Shown here in pieces: positions 6,168 to 7,949 of a DNA stretch of 7,949 nt (positions are counted from its first letter, which is position 1; every line of letters starts with the position of its first letter). Source of the DNA: an uncultured Dehalococcoidia bacterium (GTDB lineage Bacteria; Chloroflexota; Dehalococcoidia; Lucifugimonadales; GCA-2712585). The translations under genes were made by a program, and so were the position numbers. The notes under the pieces are model-generated. The model had not been told where the DNA came from. It did no database searches and saw only the letters and a list, made by a program, of their open reading frames with translations. Location: NCBI GenBank assembly GCA_913052045.1, contig CAJXDJ010000037.1:1-7949 (forward strand), given 5' to 3'.

Positions 6168-6740
6168 TCATTTGTTCTTCGATAGTCGCACTATAATCGG
6201 AAATGCCATGGTGCCTAACGCATCTAATACCACTACACTCGCAAATATCCGAATAGCTTGTTCTGGAAACTCATTTGCCCAAATGACATACATCATAAAT
6301 ACTGCAACTGCTGAGATAGCTACCGTTGTAACCCAACGAGACATCACTAACAGAGGTTGCTCCACTCTCGCCATCAAAAGAGCTAACATCTGGTTTATAG
6401 AAAAGGCCAATATTCCATCTGTCACTACCGTTTTCCAAAACAATTCTCCGCCGAAATTCCCTTCACTCCAGATAACAAGTTGAATTGCCGCCCCCCCCCC
6501 TATCGCCGTCAGGACCCCAAGTCTTGCGACTATCATATATTGATTCCTTTCAAGATGAAAAAGGCTTGGTAGCAACAATATACTCAGCCCAGCAAGAGAC
6601 CCTGATGTGAACAATATCTTAATTTCGGTCTCGTCGAAATCGCCTACGAGAATCACAAATATGCCCACTATGGCACTAACTACAAGAGAACAGACGATAC
6701 CGGCAAAGGCGATTCTCGTAGGGTTCCTAGATCTTTTCAT
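6168..6740 (-). CDS. Six-helix integral membrane protein, unknown family
   Basis: The product is 190 residues with about six hydrophobic segments (roughly 10-33, 43-61, 68-90, 104-125, 134-155 and 163-185), a basic N-terminus (MKRSRNPTR) and a basic C-terminus (RLSKNK). This suggests both ends are in the cytoplasm. Short acidic loops occur at GDFDETE and ANEFPEQ. I see no catalytic or transporter motif and do not recognise a family. There is no good Shine-Dalgarno before the ATG at 6740, only GGGGCG about 5 nt upstream, so translation may be weak or the true start may differ. A run of ten G (6500-6491 on the coding strand) encodes Gly81-Gly83 in the third helix. It lies 86 bases downstream of the PH-domain gene and 90 bases upstream of the 98-residue gene, all in one direction. 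Confidence 0.75.
   Translation of the reverse strand: MKRSRNPTRIAFAGIVCSLVVSAIVGIFVILVGDFDETEIKILFTSGSLAGLSILLLPSLFHLERNQYMIVARLGVLTAIGGGAAIQLVIWSEGNFGGELFWKTVVTDGILAFSINQMLALLMARVEQPLLVMSRWVTTVAISAVAVFMMYVIWANEFPEQAIRIFASVVVLDALGTMAFPIIVRLSKNK
6491..6500 (-). repeat. G10 homopolymer tract inside the six-helix membrane protein gene
   Basis: Ten consecutive C on the plus strand (ten G on the coding strand) encode Gly81-Gly-Gly and the first base of Ala84. The frame is intact as given. Gain or loss of one base would truncate or alter everything after helix 3. It lies about 600 bases from the G9 tract in the next gene. Confidence 0.9.
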
Positions 6741-6763
6741 TCCAACGCCCCATGCATCAATTG

Positions 6764-6779
6764 CACTGATATCTCAGTG
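6764..6779 (-). repeat. Hairpin in the gap between PH-domain and six-helix genes
   Basis: CACTGA and TCAGTG form a perfect 6-bp stem around a 4-nt loop (GATA when read on the minus strand). It lies in the 86-base gap and would be transcribed if the cluster is one operon. No T-run follows, so a classical terminator is unlikely; an mRNA processing or stability element, or a protein-binding palindrome, are alternatives. Confidence 0.4.
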
Positions 6780-6789
6780 GGGCACCCCC

Positions 6790-6808
6790 AGTGAGTCAGT
6801 AGTGAGTC
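6790..6808. repeat. 8-bp direct repeat with 11-bp period
   Basis: AGTGAGTC occurs at 6790-6797 and again at 6801-6808, offset by 11 bases, about one turn of DNA. It lies between the PH-domain stop (6827) and the hairpin at 6764-6779. The arrangement resembles a tandem protein-binding site, but no regulator or promoter is visible nearby. Confidence 0.35.
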
Positions 6809-6826
6809 TTCTCCGGACAGCAATTT

Positions 6827-7300
6827 CTATTCGCTAGATTCACTGTTCGTTGAGGTAACTCGTGCCTCTATATGCCCAAACAACGGCGATTCGTTGGGAA
6901 CGTGATGGAGAGATGCTATTTGCCCATTTTTTAACTGTATATCAACTTTTGCGTATCCTAAGGAGTTCCCAAACGGACCTGGGCGCAGATCTACACGCTC
7001 CATCTCAGAGAAAGCTAAATCAACACGTCGTTTTCCCATAAGAGACCCTTGTACTAGTACAACATGTGTCTCAGTAAGAATGTAACAAGTCCTTTTAAAG
7101 GCCACATAACGAGGAACGATAACGGCTGTCGCAAGAACTATGGGTAAAATCCCAAAAGTAAGAGCATCAAAGATAAAAGATACTCCAAATAGGATTATCC
7201 AAGGCACAGTCGCCCAGATCCACGCCCAATTGGTTTGAGTCACGATAATAGCGTCGTCCCCTATTTCAACAGCGTTTGGGGTTTTTTCTTCTTGATTCAT
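6827..7300 (-). CDS. Membrane-anchored bacterial PH-domain protein
   Basis: The protein is 157 residues from the ATG at 7300; the frame extends to a TTG at 7318 with no ribosome binding site. Residues 1-24 are hydrophilic. Two membrane segments follow at about 25-43 and 46-66, then a basic boundary (RYVAFKR). Residues about 71-147 form a PH-like (bPH_2/YdbS-type) domain: YILTETHVVLVQGSLMGKRR, a FSEMERVDLRPGPFGNSLGYAKVDIQ core, and LHHVPNESPLFGHIEAR. The GNSLGYAKVDI turn and strand is the most characteristic part. Such proteins are membrane-bound and of mostly unknown function; the PH fold often binds proteins or lipids. Only GGAA about 5 nt before the ATG serves as a weak ribosome binding site. 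It is the first gene of the minus-strand four-gene membrane cluster, divergent from the PlsY-like gene. Confidence 0.8.
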   Translation of the reverse strand: MNQEEKTPNAVEIGDDAIIVTQTNWAWIWATVPWIILFGVSFIFDALTFGILPIVLATAVIVPRYVAFKRTCYILTETHVVLVQGSLMGKRRVDLAFSEMERVDLRPGPFGNSLGYAKVDIQLKNGQIASLHHVPNESPLFGHIEARVTSTNSESSE

Positions 7301-7486
7301 AGTTATTCCAAGCCTCAACTAACAGGTTAATGCGATTGGCCAGCGCCCTTTTGCCATTGCTACCATCATAACATTCATCCTTCACTAAAAGGCCAACAAA
7401 CTTCTAACAGACTTTGGGTGAATTGTCTATATTGCCAATTCCAAGCAGGGAAATTGCACCTTATCAAGTATAACTGCTCAAACTAA

Positions 7487-7495
7487 TGCTATACT
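7487..7495 (+). promoter_or_regulatory. Possible extended -10 promoter for the PlsY-like gene
   Basis: TGC followed by TATACT (7490-7495) fits an extended -10 element (TGnTATAAT, five of six in the hexamer). No good -35 is present 17 bases upstream, which extended -10 promoters can tolerate. Transcription would start near 7502, about 55 nt before the first ATG (7558). The remainder of the divergent gap (7301-7598) shows no convincing promoter for the PH-domain gene and no strong hairpin. Confidence 0.35.
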
Positions 7496-7598
7496 CACGT
7501 CTCACTATGCTGTTTAATTCTTTTCTCCGAAACGAATTCAGACCCAGGGTTAATTCAATGCATATGTTCTTCTTACCACTAGCCACCACAGATCTTGA

Positions 7599-7949
7599 CT
7601 GGCCTATGGAGCCTCCCCAATTTTAGATTCTCTTTTTTGGATACTAATTGTTTTTATTAGTGGGTCCATCCCGTGGGCATTACTTGTCGGGAAGTTGTTT
7701 CTGCAAAAAGATATCCGGTCCATAGGAGATGGTAATCCAGGCACTGCCAACGCTTGGAAACTAGGAGGTCATATTCCCGGTATAACATCTTTGGTTCTTG
7801 AAATAGGTAAAGGAACCATCCCTCTTTACGCCGCTTTCCGATACCTAGAATTGCCCTCAACCATTACATCAGAACTCATATATGCTGCCCTGTTGCTTTC
7901 TCCGATTATCGGCCATGCATGGTCACCTTTTCTTCGATTCCGTGGCGGA
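7599..7949 (+). CDS. plsY: PlsY-type glycerol-3-phosphate acyltransferase, N-terminal part (3' truncated by window; start or frame uncertain)
   Basis: The frame is open from just after TGA (7596-7598) to the window end. From about 7620 it encodes a first membrane helix (LDSLFWILIVFISGSIPWALL) and the PlsY motifs in order: GSIPWALLVGKL, then IGDGNPGTANAWKLGG (the GxGNxGAtN motif), then LEIGKGTIPLYAA (the LDxxKG motif), and near the end GHAWSPFLRFRGG (the GHxxPxFLxFkGGKG motif, cut by the window). PlsY is an inner-membrane enzyme that moves an acyl group from acyl-phosphate to glycerol-3-phosphate, the first step of phospholipid synthesis. The variant residues (Thr-Ala for Ala-Thr, Glu for Asp) suggest a divergent member. 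No ATG, GTG or TTG lies before the conserved part. Options are ATT at 7620 with GGAG 8 nt upstream, CTG at 7599, or a frameshift: the ATG frame from 7558 or 7606 stops at TAG 7624-7626 but would join if one C were added to the four C at 7615-7618. The given start is simply the first base of the open frame. Confidence 0.8.
   Translation, partial: MAYGASPILDSLFWILIVFISGSIPWALLVGKLFLQKDIRSIGDGNPGTANAWKLGGHIPGITSLVLEIGKGTIPLYAAFRYLELPSTITSELIYAALLLSPIIGHAWSPFLRFRGG

Noticed and set aside
7657..7860. Minus-strand open frame of 67 codons
   Set aside because: It is antisense to the clear PlsY motifs on the plus strand and has no family resemblance.

Overview
The window looks like a bacterial chromosome segment with GC content in the mid-40s by eye. 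Most start sites have Shine-Dalgarno sequences, there is one probable lipoprotein, and undecaprenyl-phosphate and PlsY-type lipid genes are present. The Yip1-family protein and the M1/S9/amidase gene mix resemble uncultivated Chloroflexota (SAR202/Dehalococcoidia-like). That assignment is from memory of similar proteins and is only a guess. I see no tRNA, rRNA, CRISPR array, transposase or phage gene.

Region 1 (1-3679) is a peptide and amide hydrolysis block. The C-terminal end of an M1 aminopeptidase enters on the plus strand and stops at 233. It converges on a minus-strand pair: an amidase-signature enzyme (start near 3679) followed 23 nt later by an S9 prolyl-oligopeptidase-type peptidase (2192-291). 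The pair is almost certainly one transcript. The S9 start is better placed 18 codons inside the longest open frame, where a good ribosome binding site sits. Region 2 (3680-5195) is plus strand: a UppP/BacA-like membrane phosphatase with a divergent active-site motif, then a small probable lipoprotein with its own recognisable promoter and ribosome binding site.

Region 3 (5196-7300) is a minus-strand run of four membrane protein genes: a PH-domain protein, a six-helix protein of unknown family, a 98-residue three-helix protein and a Yip1-family protein. They are probably co-transcribed. The two unknown genes carry uninterrupted runs of 10 G and 9 G on their coding strand, which is striking at this GC content and resembles slippage-prone contingency tracts. 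The gap between the first two genes contains a hairpin and an 8-bp direct repeat.

Region 4 (7301-7949) has a possible extended -10 promoter and then the N-terminal half of a PlsY-type glycerol-3-phosphate acyltransferase that runs off the window. It is easy to miss because its frame has no ATG, GTG or TTG at the expected place. An ATG-started frame just upstream would join it if one base were added in a run of four C, so this is either a frameshift or a rare start codon. Together regions 2 to 4 concern the cell envelope (lipid-carrier recycling, phospholipid synthesis, membrane proteins), while region 1 concerns peptide and amide breakdown.
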